From Blasia pusilla (lineage: Eukaryota; Marchantiophyta; Marchantiopsida; Blasiales), in NCBI GenBank assembly GCA_050084515.1, contig CM114272.1, positions 58,466,001-58,530,000 on the forward strand: a stretch of DNA of 64,000 nucleotides, in the 5' to 3' direction. Below the pieces are notes generated by a model that worked only from the letters and a program-made list of their open reading frames with translations, had not been told where the DNA came from and did no database searches. Positions 45,690 through 57,215 of this stretch are shown in pieces (position 1 is the first letter of the stretch; every line of letters begins with the position of its first letter). The translations under genes and the position numbers were made by a program.

Positions 45690-46470
45690 CGTTAAGGGGG
45701 AGGGGGAGGGGTGACTTAGATGGAGGGAAATTTTGCTGGGCAATAGAGTACCGCAACTTCCAACATGAGGGGGGTGTCGAAGTTTTCGCTCGAAACCATG
45801 GATTCTAACAGAATTACTATAGTGCTCGTGCCATGCACAAGTGAAAATGACCCGTGAGAAAACATATCGTTCCTTAATTTAAGTTCAACTATTCTATTAT
45901 GTTAATTTAACTTTTTATTCCACGTGTCGTCACCGGAGGAAATCAAAAGCGTTATGATTTGGAAGAAGAGGTCTTCAAACCCCATATTCTTTTAATTATA
46001 TTATATATATAGCTTCCTCTCACATAAATGGAAGTCGTATTTTTATGGTGCTACGTATTTTCATCCACAACGTTGTAGTTGTGGATGAAACTTTGGGAGG
46101 AGGGGAAGGGAGAGGGGCGACTTAGATGGAGGGAAAATTTTCTGGGCAATAGAGTACCGCAACTTCCAACATGAGGGGGGTGTCGAAGTTTTCGCTCGAA
46201 ACCATGGATTCTAACAAAACTAGTATAGTACTCGTGCCATGCACAAGTGAAAATCACCCGTGAGAAAACATATATATCGTTCCTTAATTTAAGTTCAGCT
46301 ATTCTATTATGTTAACTTAACTTTTTACTCCACGTGTCGTCACCTGAGGAAATCAAAAGCGTTATGACTTGGAAGAAGAGGTCTTCAAACCCCATATTCT
46401 CTTAATTATTATATATATATATAGCTTCCTCTCCCATAAATGGAAGTCGTATTTTTATGGTGCTACAGAT
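45690..46470. repeat. Tandem duplication of about 406 bp containing Helitron-like ends
   Basis: GGGCAATAGAGTACCGCAAC occurs at 45738 and 46144 and the whole block is repeated with a few percent change. Each copy contains a left end like CTAGTATAGTACTCGTGCCA and a right end CTTTTAATTATATTATATAT or close, resembling the neighbouring Helitron-like element with a mutated TC start. Between the copies is a perfect 13-bp palindrome (TTTCATCCACAAC and its complement, about 46057-46088). Confidence 0.78.
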
Positions 46471-46545
46471 GAGACGCCCTAATGTTCCCGCACGTCAATT
46501 TAGTGTCCGTCGCGCGACCGTGATCGGAACCTCGTGCTCTGTTCT

Positions 46546-46610
46546 ACGCAGTTCCGTCACGTACCGCAACAGCCGTCGTTTGGCTGGCGCGGTACGTGAC
46601 GGAACTGCGT
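46546..46610. promoter_or_regulatory. Perfect 22-bp inverted repeat upstream of the RSRC2-like gene
   Basis: ACGCAGTTCCGTCACGTACC at 46546 with two further paired bases is exactly complemented at 46589-46610, around a 21-base centre. It lies about 455 bases before the start codon, in a GC-rich stretch with CACGTACC/GGTACGTG words. It may form a cruciform or a transcribed hairpin, or be a double transcription-factor site. Confidence 0.75.
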
Positions 46611-47064
46611 GGCTACTCCGCCATCGCTCCTTCCGTCCGTCCTTCCGTCCTGCCGTCCGTCGGGCGGCGGGCGAAGGGCGGAGCCTTTGTGGTCCTCGTT
46701 AGGGCTGACGAAGCGAGGGTCTGTGTGTCTCTCGCACATCCGTTTTCCGGAGGAGAGGAGGTGGAGGAGGAGAGGAGCGGAGCGGAGCGAAGAGAGAGGA
46801 GAGGAGAGGAAAAGGAAGGGAAGGAAAGGCGCTGCGCGAGGAAATCTGTTGTTGTGGTAGTGCGTCGAAGGGGAGACGGAGGAATAGTGTTGCTGAAATG
46901 CTGCTGCGGTGAGGGGCTTGAAGGGAGTGGCCGGGACGACGAGGGAGCGTTTAGGGTGGGAGGCGAAAGAGGAGGAGGAGGAGGAGGAGGTGGTGGAGGG
47001 CGAGGGAGAAGAGTGCAGCGCAGCGCACGAAATTGGTGAAGATCTGGTGATTTGAGTCGGAGAA

Positions 47065-50000
47065 ATGGAGGCCGGGGTGACAGTGGCGAGCGGGCCCAGG
47101 CCATCGTTTCGGAAGCCGTCGCATGATACTTCGCAACGAAATTATAGGCGCCGATCACCGTCTTCTTCTTCGCGGTCCACCTCGTCCTCTCCTTCCCCGG
47201 CCCGGGCTCCATCGGGTATTCCGCTTCTGCTTCTTGTCCCTCTATTTCCTTCACTCGCTCTCCTCTGCTGGTTTGTTCAGTTTATAGATATATTGCACAG
47301 AGAGAGAGAGAGAGAGAAGAGTAAAGCTTACATATAGGAAGTTGTGCTTTGAATCTCATTTGTGTACGTCTGTCATCTTCAGTGGGTGGATGGAAACGTG
47401 ACCGCAGTGTATCACCACGGCAGGATGGTGCTAGAAATTATCTGCAAGCAAAGAAAGGGAAAACTGTTCATAAAGAAAAGGATGATGGTAGTGAGGAAGA
47501 TGTCAGTCAAGGCAGGAGAAGAGAACGTGGACCCGTTTCTTCCGAATTTCAAGGTCGGGCTCCTAGCCATGACCGGCATAGCAAGCCCGACCTTCACGAT
47601 TCAAGGCGATCAACATCTAGTCATCATGGCCGCAACTATCAGGTTCAAGCTCCGCACGCCAGTCGTGATTCTTACGGTGATGCCCGACGCAATGGAGATT
47701 ACGATCATCCGGCACGCAGCAGACACAGTCCCGACAGAGGATACAGGGACCGAGATAGAGACAGGGACAGAGAAAGAGATAGAGAACGAGAAAGGGAAAG
47801 AGAAAGAGAAAGGGAAAGAGAAAGGGAAAGAAGGAACAGGGATCGAGAAAGAGATACCGAATTGGCGGCCAAAGGTAAAATTGGAGTTAGGGAGTCCAAC
47901 ATTGACAAAGATATGGGCAGGGAAGGGAGAATTGAGAGAGATATGAGCAGGGAAAGAGAACGTGAAAAAGGAAGAGAACAAGGCAGGAGCAGGTTGGAAG
48001 GGAGGGACTTCTTTGACAAGGATACGGACCTGGAGAGGAGGAATGGAGGTGGTCGGAGCAGAGACGGCTACAGAGATAGAGATAGAGGTAGAGATAGGGA
48101 CAATGAAAGGAACAGAAGTAGGTACACCTCTAGAGATTCCAGCAATCACAAAGAGGTGGATTCCCGGGAGATGGACAGAGGGAGGAGCAAAGACAAAGAG
48201 AGAGGGAGAGACAAATTCCAGTCCAAAGCGGGAGCTAAAAGTTATCCATACTTGGATGGAGAAGAGAAGGATGCGATTCGTGACAAAGAGAAAGAACGAG
48301 AGAAAACTGGAGACAAGCCTTCAGGCAAAGAAATCCTTGTCGACAACGATTTAGATATGGAGAAGGATAATAATCGGACCAAGAACAGAGATTCTGGTAG
48401 AGATGGAGAGAGAGAGGGGGCTGACGACCGAGGAGTTCGAGAGCGCAGTGTCTCAGACTTAGACAAAGATAAGGCCTCCAGAGATTGGGATGACAACAAG
48501 GGTCAAGATCGCCGGAAAGGACAGGATCGGTACTCTGAGGGGGTTGATCGAGAGCAGAAATTGAAAGACAGTAAAGATACTGTCCGGCCTAAAGATGGGA
48601 ATGAACAGAAGGAACAAGATGGTCCTAGGGACAAAGATGAATGTAGAGACAGAGATCTGCAGATTGAGAAAGATGAGTTGGGAACCGCTAGTGAGCTCTC
48701 TAAAGTCAAGTATCGGCAGGAGAAGATCAGCAGCGGGAACAAAGTGAAAGATGGGGGAAATAGTGTTCCAAGGGACAGAGCTCAAGGGAGTGACAGACGA
48801 TCCGGGGAAAGACAACGTGACAATGAAAAGATTCCGCATAGTCCCGTTGTGGCAAATGATCTCGGAGTGAAAAGGAGCCAACAGAGCACGAAGGAGTGTG
48901 ATGGTGATGGAAACTCAAAGCTAGAGACGAGGGATGGAGAAAGTAGAAGCGATTGGAAGGTCAGCAAGGGAGATGCGGAGAGTGCAGGGCAGGGGGCAGG
49001 TTTGTCTGGTTCGGCTAGTGATTCAGAAAAGAAGTTGCCAAGTTCATCTAATGGTAAAGTTACAAAAGAGTCAAAGTGGGGTCCTCAGGCATCAGATTCT
49101 GCCATTGTAGGACCAGGGGGTGAGGAGCTGGCAAATGATCTTACAGCTGCCAAATTAGCTGCTATGAAAGCAGCAGAGCTTGGTGGGCAGTCCTAACTCG
49201 CTGACATTCTATTAGAGATTGGTGCGCTCGTGCTTGATCTGATTTGGTTGGATCAATTTATATGAGACACAAACTTCATTCCATACCATCCCCATAGGAT
49301 TTTCCCTGGAGAACAGGCAGAGGCAGTAATGTTGTTCATTTGATTCCTGTGACAGTGAATAAAAATCTAGGAGTACCCGGTTTCATGTCAGCTGACCAGA
49401 AAAAGAAGCTGTTGTGGGGAAGCAAAAAAGTTGCAGCTGAGCAGGTTTGTCTTAAAGTGTTCCTGAACCTTTATCATTGGCTTTTATGGAAATCATAGTA
49501 AGAGGATGAGGGGCAAGAGATTGTACGTAGGTTATTTATAAGTAGTGAATCTTGTGGACATACCAAATGCTGTATTGTAGTAGTGCATTTTGTAGCCATA
49601 TGACCACAAAATCTAGTCCCCGATTGGATGTTGCTAATGACGGGGATGGAGGAAGAAGTAAAGAAAGTCACCTTTGAGAGCAGGGAGTGTCTAAGCTGAG
49701 AGAAAGAGTGGACCTTTGCTACGTTATGTGGATTTTTGGTATGGTTTCCTCTCATCTAAATTGGAACTTAGTGAAGCATTCCGTAGTTGACTCAGGAACC
49801 AGCTGTTGCTGCTGGGAGCAACCGTTGGGATACTGTGCATTTCTCTGACCCTGATCGGCAAGAAAAGTTTCATAAGCTCATGGTAAGAACCCTCAGCTTT
49901 TTTTTTCCATGCTGGCTGTCGTGTCTGAATAGAGGTGGCTTTTAAGATTGTCTGAAGAATTTCTCTGTTGGTACTGTTTTATTTGGTATCTTGGTTTTGA

Positions 50001-50357
50001 TTCAAATTTCTCGCTGAGGTTTTGTTAAGGCCTTGTCCGAAGTTCCGATTAGTAAGATGGATGAATCATAGGTGTTGACTGCTACTATGAATTAGTAGGT
50101 AGGCCTGACACTGGCTTTCTGATCATACTACCACTATCCATTGCTAACACCTCGACAGAGTCTGAGTGTCCTTCACTGCCAATGGCCAATTTCAGGGGGT
50201 GAAGGCCGATTCCTGTGCGGATTCCAAAAAAGAAGGCGAAACAGATGGTGGTCTCTTCACAGAAGAAAAGCAGAGAGAACTACAGCAGGACTTGGAGAAG
50301 CAATTTGCTGCTGGTCTAAGGAGGAGAGATGGCCGTACTGTGGGACTTGGTTTATGA
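47065..50357 (+). CDS. Arg/Ser-rich splicing-related protein with SMAP domain (RSRC2-like)
   Basis: Five exons join in phase: 47065-47215, 47383-49182, 49356-49444, 49796-49882, 50196-50357 (762 residues). Residues 1-50 are Ser/Arg-rich. A very long exon 2 encodes a highly charged Arg-Asp/Arg-Glu/Lys-rich region with runs of RERERERE-like alternation (about residues 125-220), typical of nuclear speckle proteins. The conserved C-terminus begins with VNKNLGVPGF and KKKLLWGSKK. It ends with a SMAP-type domain (NRWDTVHFSD, EKFHKLMGVK, ELQQDLEKQFAAGLRRRDGR, GLGL), as in animal RSRC2 and small acidic protein. The likely site is the nucleus, in pre-mRNA splicing, by family. All introns are GT-AG. 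Intron 1 has a GA microsatellite near 47300. The start codon is the first ATG before an SR-rich reading. Confidence 0.87.
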
Positions 50358-50359
50358 AA

Positions 50360-51597
50360 GATGGGACCAATTCCTTCATAGTGCAAAGACTACAGGGCTC
50401 CTCGTTAGTTTCCTGGTGTACGAATAAAGTGATGTGTGACCAAGTCAATGGAGTGTGTTGTGAGCTAGAATTGATTATCACTTTTCAGGACAGAATTTCT
50501 ATCTTCTCATTCAGAAGTTTTGGTGGCCCTATTGATGATGAAATGAGAAATTACTGGATATATTCTGAGGCTCATGCAGCTGCTGTGTACATTGAGCTGT
50601 TGTCAGCCAATGCTGTAGAGTCTCTTCTGTATCCCCCAAAAACATGCATGTCGTACATTCCTGCTTGCACCATGGCAATCTTTGCTTTTTCACCCTCTGG
50701 GGTTTGGAATTCTTGGATCTGTAAATTCTGATCGCTTGCTCTCTCAAGTTTTGGGTCAAAAAGATTGAGCCCCCCAGTGGTCCCCTCCGAGGGACTAGAG
50801 CCATCAGTGAAATACCACTCCAGAAGAGCTAGAGTGGTATTCCTCCTCATGTAAATATTTTTTGGTTTACTTGGTTGTTTTTCAGTTCAAGCAGCTACTG
50901 GTTTTGCCATGACTTTTTATTGCAGGTGTCATGTTTGATTTCACTGGTCGTTTTCCCTTGGGAGGATTTCAGTCAACCAACAAAATTTTCTAAAGATCAT
51001 GGTAGGCAGATGGCATGGTGATGCACGACTCCAGGTGCAAATAAGGTGGCCTACAGCAGATCCTATCACTAGAACTCTAACTCTCAAATGTGGGGATTGT
51101 TGACCTTACATCTAGAATAGAAGAGTTTTATGACAGGTCCATTAGTTGAGAACCAAGTCGTGTAGGGATAGAAACATGTTTGTAAAGGAGAACCTTGTTG
51201 TCGAGGTAACTTACAATCTGCCATACTGTACAGATAGGAATATGTGTGCAACTGAGATGTTCATGAAAAGCCTGGATGATGATGAAGGAAATAAACCTTG
51301 TTCCTGGGGAGTCAATTTCTACATCCAGGTTTTGAGAATCTGGAGACCCATCCCCTATGGACAAGGGAAGGTATCCGAACAATTGCTTTGCAATTACACG
51401 TAAGCCATTGACACAGGGCTTTCAGATGCCCGGCGACCAAGGTGTGACGGTTCTTGCGGCCACACATCTACTGAGGGTGGGTATTGGTCGAAGCTTGTCA
51501 TGGGTGAGAGGACAGCCCTTTTTTTGAGGTCCTACTCCAGTGTCTTACACAAACTTTTTCAAGATTAAAGACATGAAGCACAAGAGAAGTGGTTGAC
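50360..51597. other. Downstream of the RSRC2-like gene; no gene recognised
   Basis: The first few hundred bases are probably 3' UTR. The longest frames here, on both strands, overlap each other and show no motifs. Confidence 0.5.
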
Positions 51598-51765
51598 GTC
51601 CTCTTTCTCTCTGATCCTCATCACTTATCAATAACTCTTCTCTTTGAATGGCGAGGGTCAGCCCTTGAGTGATGAGGATCAAAGAGAAAGAGTTATTCTT
51701 AAGTGATGAGGATCAAAGAGAATGAGTTATTCTTAAGTGATGTTGATAAAAGAGAAAGAGTTATT
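51598..51765. repeat. Three short tandem units facing an inverted copy
   Basis: GTGATGAGGATCAAAGAGAA with AGAGTTATTCTTAA is repeated about three times (51667-51765, period about 43). Just upstream (51603-51648) TCTTTCTCTCTGATCCTCAT is the reverse complement, so the region folds back on itself. Confidence 0.7.
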
Positions 51766-52646
51766 CGATGCCTCAAGTCTTTGGCCCAAGTTTCTTTGGA
51801 CGATGAAAATCAGAGATGTGAGGTGTCTCTTGTCCTTGTCTTGTGGTCTGCAATATCGTCATGTGTGACAGACGTCTTTGTCTTGTGGTTGTATAGCATG
51901 AGCTATGCATGATGGCCTTGTTGTCATTTGCGAGTAACGCCTTGGATATTTTGCAGTTCGTAAATGGTGTGGAAAATTATGTGGATTATCCGTTCCAAAC
52001 ACCATAAAGAGTCAACAAAGAAAAATAGCGCCCTCTTTCAATAGCAGTATCACCTTTTGGATCTATTGTGAAGAATTGTCTACATGCTATTGTGAAAAGT
52101 TGTGGTGTTACATTTATAGAATCATGGCCATTGAGTGGAGTGTTGAAGTGGCATTGAATAAGTATGATTTGACACCCTTACTGGGAAGATGAGGCAAACA
52201 AGTGCAATGAGACGTCCTTATTGACTTCTCATACAACTCTTGAGTTCTCGCAAGGAGTGCTTCCTTGATTAGAATAGCCGGACTTTCAGTCGAAAATTCG
52301 CATTTGTCTACGTCCAATCTTCCTCATCATATAATCCAGTTAAATGACTAATGATGAGGATTGTCACCTTTTCCTTTTTACAATTAATTATTTTCCTATT
52401 GTTATCATGTAATCCACAATGAGGGATTTCCTTTTTTCTCTCATAAAATGATACTTCACTAAGGCATTTGCACTAGAGGAAGCATAAGCAATAAAAAAAC
52501 ATCATGGTGAAATAGAATTCAACAGGTGGAAAATGATTGTAGTTCGAATCATTTAATAATTTTGCTTACTAAAAACTAGTGTGTGATAAAAACACATCAA
52601 ATGATACTTATGCAAATCGAATATATTCATGTGCCATGTAAAACGT

Positions 52647-52690
52647 ATCCTTCTCATGACTTTTGCCATGAGAAGGATGGCAAAAGTCAT
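52647..52690. repeat. Interlocked inverted repeats (A-B-A'-B')
   Basis: ATCCTTCTCATG (52647-52658) pairs with CATGAGAAGGAT (52667-52678), while ATGACTTTTGCCAT (52656-52669) pairs with ATGGCAAAAGTCAT (52677-52690). The two palindromes are exact and overlap in pseudoknot order. Confidence 0.8.
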
Positions 52691-55600
52691 ATATACTAGT
52701 AGGCTGCCATTAAGCAAGATTAATAGTCTACTAATTGATTTATTCTTGGCATGTTGAAGATAGTATAGGGGGGATGGGTTTTGCACATGACATCTTCCAA
52801 TCACTTGTAACAAAGACATGTAGATCCCAAGGAAATCCCGAAGAAAAATCTCATAGGAGTCCAATTCCCCATATAAGCATAGTAAACATGTAAACATAGA
52901 TTTAATATTTACAAAGTAGTAAGAACTTTAGGAGTGTTTTGTGAGTGCTTATGTGTGGAACAAAAATTTTGGACTTGCAAGAATGATTTTTTTTTCTCTT
53001 CCCATACTTATAAACTAGTGGTAATTTTTTTGCATTGCAACTACATGAATGCAATAGGAACTTATTTGCAAGCGACTTGCAATTGAACCCTATTATAACC
53101 ATTCTTTTGGCATATTTTATGAGTGGGTTGCGAGTGCTTTGCAAAAGTAATCAAATGATCCTTTGACTCGTAAAGTGTAATAAACATTCAAGTGTTTTGC
53201 AAGTACAATACTAAAATGGTAGAACTAATTATGAAATTGATGTCGAGTTCACAAGCTAAGATTCTTCTAGGTCCCCTTCAATGTCAAACAACATGTTGAT
53301 CTTAGATAGCCCTTGCAAACATCAACTTGATATAGGTCAATTCAAGGTATCTCTATTTACATTTGAGAAAAAATTGTGAATCGTTATAGTAAAAAAAAAA
53401 AACCACTTGAAAATAAGCCGAAAAATACTCATAATTTCTAACATGCCAAATTTTCCCTCTTGAAATCATACAATTTCTTTGATACCAAAATATATCAAAA
53501 TAATTACAAAACCAAATTCATATGATTGGAAAATACTCATGGCCAAAATGAAATAGATAGCATATGCTTATATCAACACCCAATATCCCATAAGATACAA
53601 CTCTAAGAACAAAAGATATATTGCTTGAAAGCATAAATTCAAGTCATGTGTGTATTAGACAAAACTCTTGATTGTGTGGGATCCTTTAAATAACTAAAAT
53701 TCTATAACTAGGGAGAGCATATAAATTCAATACGATTGAGAATTTTAACACTTGACAATTAGGAGGAACATCTCTTGCGAAAAATATTTCTACATATCTT
53801 GACACATATAGGCCATTGACAATGAAAAATGTTCCTTTTATATTCATAAAGGACGGTAGGGCTCTACAAGTCCTAGAAAATCATACTAATGTCACTTCAA
53901 TTAAGTTATGTATATGATCGTAATGCCTTTGTAAATTAGCATCCCATAATCATAACAACTTTGTGTAAAAAACATCCATTCTTAACCTACTAATTGCATA
54001 TGGTTAAGACAACCAAAAATGAAGATGAGATTTAATAAGATGGAAATATGTTCCAACTTGAAGTCGAAGGCATAATACAAAGTTAAAGGAAAAATAAACA
54101 CTCTTGCAATATTTTAAGACTTGATGATCCCCCATATACCTATTTGATATACAAAACTACCATCTATTCTATTATTTGTGTTAGCACTTGAGATGGAAAC
54201 ACTATATTAAAGTCTCGTCTTGCAACATTTGTCCTATGCTTTAAAAGTAATTCATAAGGAAATATTTATTTTTTCTTAAAAGTCGAGAAAAAAAAGGTTA
54301 TGTTACAAATAGGGATTTTTTTCAATAGAAGAAACGAAGAGAGAAAATTTTAACTTTTTCATAAGAAGGGATTTCTAAGGGAAAATGGCATTTTTTTCCT
54401 TTTAGTATGTGATGAAAGGAGCGATAAATTTTAATTTTTGATAGGATAGGGGAGAGGAGGAAAAAAAAAAAAGGGGGGGGAGGGGGCGGGATTGCACTAA
54501 GGTTTCTTCATGCTTAATTTTCAATATATGGCAAAGAGAGTTGAGGATGAATTTTCAACATGGGAGGTAAAGAGAGAAATAGAAAAAAACTGTCTAAGCA
54601 AGAATTTCTCTTAAAATTTTCTTTTTTACTAAGAAAGTTGAATTTAAAATATGGGGGGGGGGATTATTATAAAGTGATAATAGGAGAGGGATTATACAAA
54701 TTATTCATTATAGTGGTAAATTTCAATTGAAGATGGAAGGAGAGATAGGGAACGAATTTTAACACAGCTAATGATATAAGATTAGGAAAGAGGAACAAAT
54801 CGACCTTCCTCCAAATATCTCTATTCTTCCATAAAGGGAAGGCTCGGATGGGGTTGAAAGGGACATATGGAATAAGATAAATAGACTCTTTCTAGTGGGC
54901 TAGAAAAAATTCCTTTGGGAAAATACATTGCAAATACACAAAACTCATAGTTTTTAAATTTTTCATTGGTATCATCAATTTTATGACGTATTCTACAAAT
55001 ACACCATAAGTCCAAAAATTATGTAAGAGACTATGGATGGCACTTGCAATGCAAGGAAATTTAACCAGATAGGAAATATTTTATTGTCAAGATAACATCG
55101 AAAGTAGATAGTGAAACTTGAAGAAAAATAATGACAAAATTTCTCCTAAACAAAACTTGACAAAAACATATCCCAATTGCATCAAAGAAGAACAAGGAGT
55201 ACCATTCGGTATTTTGCTACTAACTCTTTCATTTATTTTTCAATCTTAAACTCAATTTCTTTCTTTCTTCAAGCTTGAAATTTAGGTCTTTCTTTTTTCC
55301 AATGATGTTGGGGTTTTCCAAAGTTCTGAGGATCTTTGGACTTCCTCTTCTTGTGAATATATTTCGAGATCCTTAAATTCAATTTCACACCTTTTATCTA
55401 TTTTTATGGTGTGATTGCGGATGACAATAGGATCTAAGGGTTTCCCTTGCTTTTCTAAATCTTGTGCTACACCTTGGGTCTAATAGTATGACCTCATCCC
55501 TACATATCAATCATCGGTGGATGACTTTTACTTTCTCCTCACATCATCTTTTATAGTGTTTCCAATTTCCTTCATTACTTTCTTCTTGAGTATCTGTTCC

Positions 55601-56714
55601 GGTTGTGCTTGGTCTCATTAAGATTGTCTTGACAAGATGGTACTTTCTAGACTAAGCAGGTTTTCTAGTTTTTGTTCCTTCCTTATTGTCACCTATTTTG
55701 TGAATGAGTTTGTTTTATGTCAATTCCTCTAATCCATACCTCTTTCTTACTTTTTCAACACTTAATCTAATTACTTCTCCCTCGCCTGCATTATGTATCT
55801 CTTTAAGGGTATCCTCGATTCATATTCTCGAGCTTAGTTGACACCATATAGCTTGCTTCTCCTTCTTTCTTAACATCAATTTCTTTTTATTCTTCTTGAA
55901 GTGATTTTCAACTATAAATTCTCCTTTATGTAATCATAATTCTCTTCATCTAAATCTGTTTATGAATGAATCCACTCCTCTTAGTCTGGCTTTCATCCTC
56001 ATGCCTTCACTTTATTACAGTTTATTATATTTCCACTTGTTGTAAATGACATTCATATTTGGTTCTATGGACGAGTTGGACAATCCATCTCCTCCCTTGT
56101 ATAGTTTTACACGCCCTCCTTCAATTATAACCTCTCCCCCCGTTCCCCTCCTCATATTAGATCTTGACATCTTCATCTTGATATTTATACACCCATTTTA
56201 CTCTCTATATTTCCTCCCTATCATCCTCTTATCTCCACTCCATCTATGTACTCATCATGATCTCGATCTATTACTATCTAATCCTATGACTTCCAATTCC
56301 CATGTTCTCTATCCTTATCCCTCCTCTTCCCCAACTTGCTTACCTCCATATTGTTGTCCATCGTCACCTCATTCATTTCCACTTTTGCTATCTATTAATG
56401 GCACGACAAGTTGAGTTGATTTGTGCGTTGACTTGTTACCATTTTCTTTATCTATTTTTTTCCTCCTTTCCATATTGAGATTACTATATCTTTTCTCGTC
56501 CCTTTTGAAAAAAAAAAAAATCTTATAATAAAATGGACTTTTGAGTTGCATGCATTTACACAAAACATTTATCAAACTTGTCCTCTTTTGAACAACTTTA
56601 TCTTATAAAAAAATGGACTTTTGAATCGCCTGCATTTACTCATAACATTTCTTAAACGTTCTAAAATTAACGATAATATGGATTAAGAAAATCATTCCAA
56701 TTTGTAATGCAAAG
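52691..56714. other. AT-rich intergenic sequence; no gene recognised
   Basis: Long AT-rich stretch with several A- and G-runs (for example near 54462-54485). No frame carries a recognisable domain. The 122-codon frame at 56046-56414 is a pyrimidine-rich low-complexity reading. Confidence 0.55.
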
Positions 56715-57215
56715 GACATACCCGTAGGTCTGCCACGTCATACCTACGGGACGTGGCGGAACGGAGATAAAAAGACCAATTTTGCCTCCCTCCACAGGGC
56801 TCAGGCGACCGACCCGTTATACCGCACCTATAACGGGAACCGACATATCACCCCTTGGCGGGGCCCACCACGCCTTGTAACATCATACCTACTGCGACCA
56901 GGTTCGATGGTAGGGCCGGGTAACCGGATCAAGCGGTTGCTTGTTGAAGAGCGACACCCTCCTAAGGAACAGGCGGTGCCTAACACACGCTACTCTTTTA
57001 AGGCACGTCCTTTAGTAGATATATATATATATATATAGATAGCTATATAGCTAGATACACATGATATGAACGTGGAAAGACTCTGAGTAAGACACCCGTC
57101 GGATGTCGCCGTCTCACGTCTCTGTCCGTTGGATCTGTGGAAGTCCGAGCGTCCAGGGTAGGGCCCGCCGGCTCGGCGGCCCGCGAAGTTGGGGGGGGGG
57201 TGTGGCGGTGAATTG
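56715..57215. other. GC-rich island in AT-rich surroundings
   Basis: About 500 bases of clearly higher GC with several palindromes: CCCGTAGGT (56721), GCCACGTC (56732), ACCTACGGG (56742) and ACGTGGC (56751), again in interlocked order. CCCGTTATA and TATAACGGG follow near 56815-56843. An AT run lies at about 57018-57037 and an 11-base G-run near 57190. No coding frame of note. It may be an inserted non-coding element or an unrecognised RNA gene. Confidence 0.55.

Noticed and set aside
46596-47039. 147-codon frame before the RSRC2-like start
   Set aside because: Low-complexity Arg/Glu/Gly-rich reading of a GA-rich leader with no motif; the opposite frame is equally long. Treated as 5' UTR/promoter.
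47610-48149. Long - strand frames opposite exon 2 of the RSRC2-like gene
   Set aside because: Shadow frames produced by the GA-rich repeat coding on the + strand.
56046-56414. 122-codon frame in AT-rich DNA
   Set aside because: Pyrimidine-rich low-complexity reading; no domain, no splice-supported neighbours.
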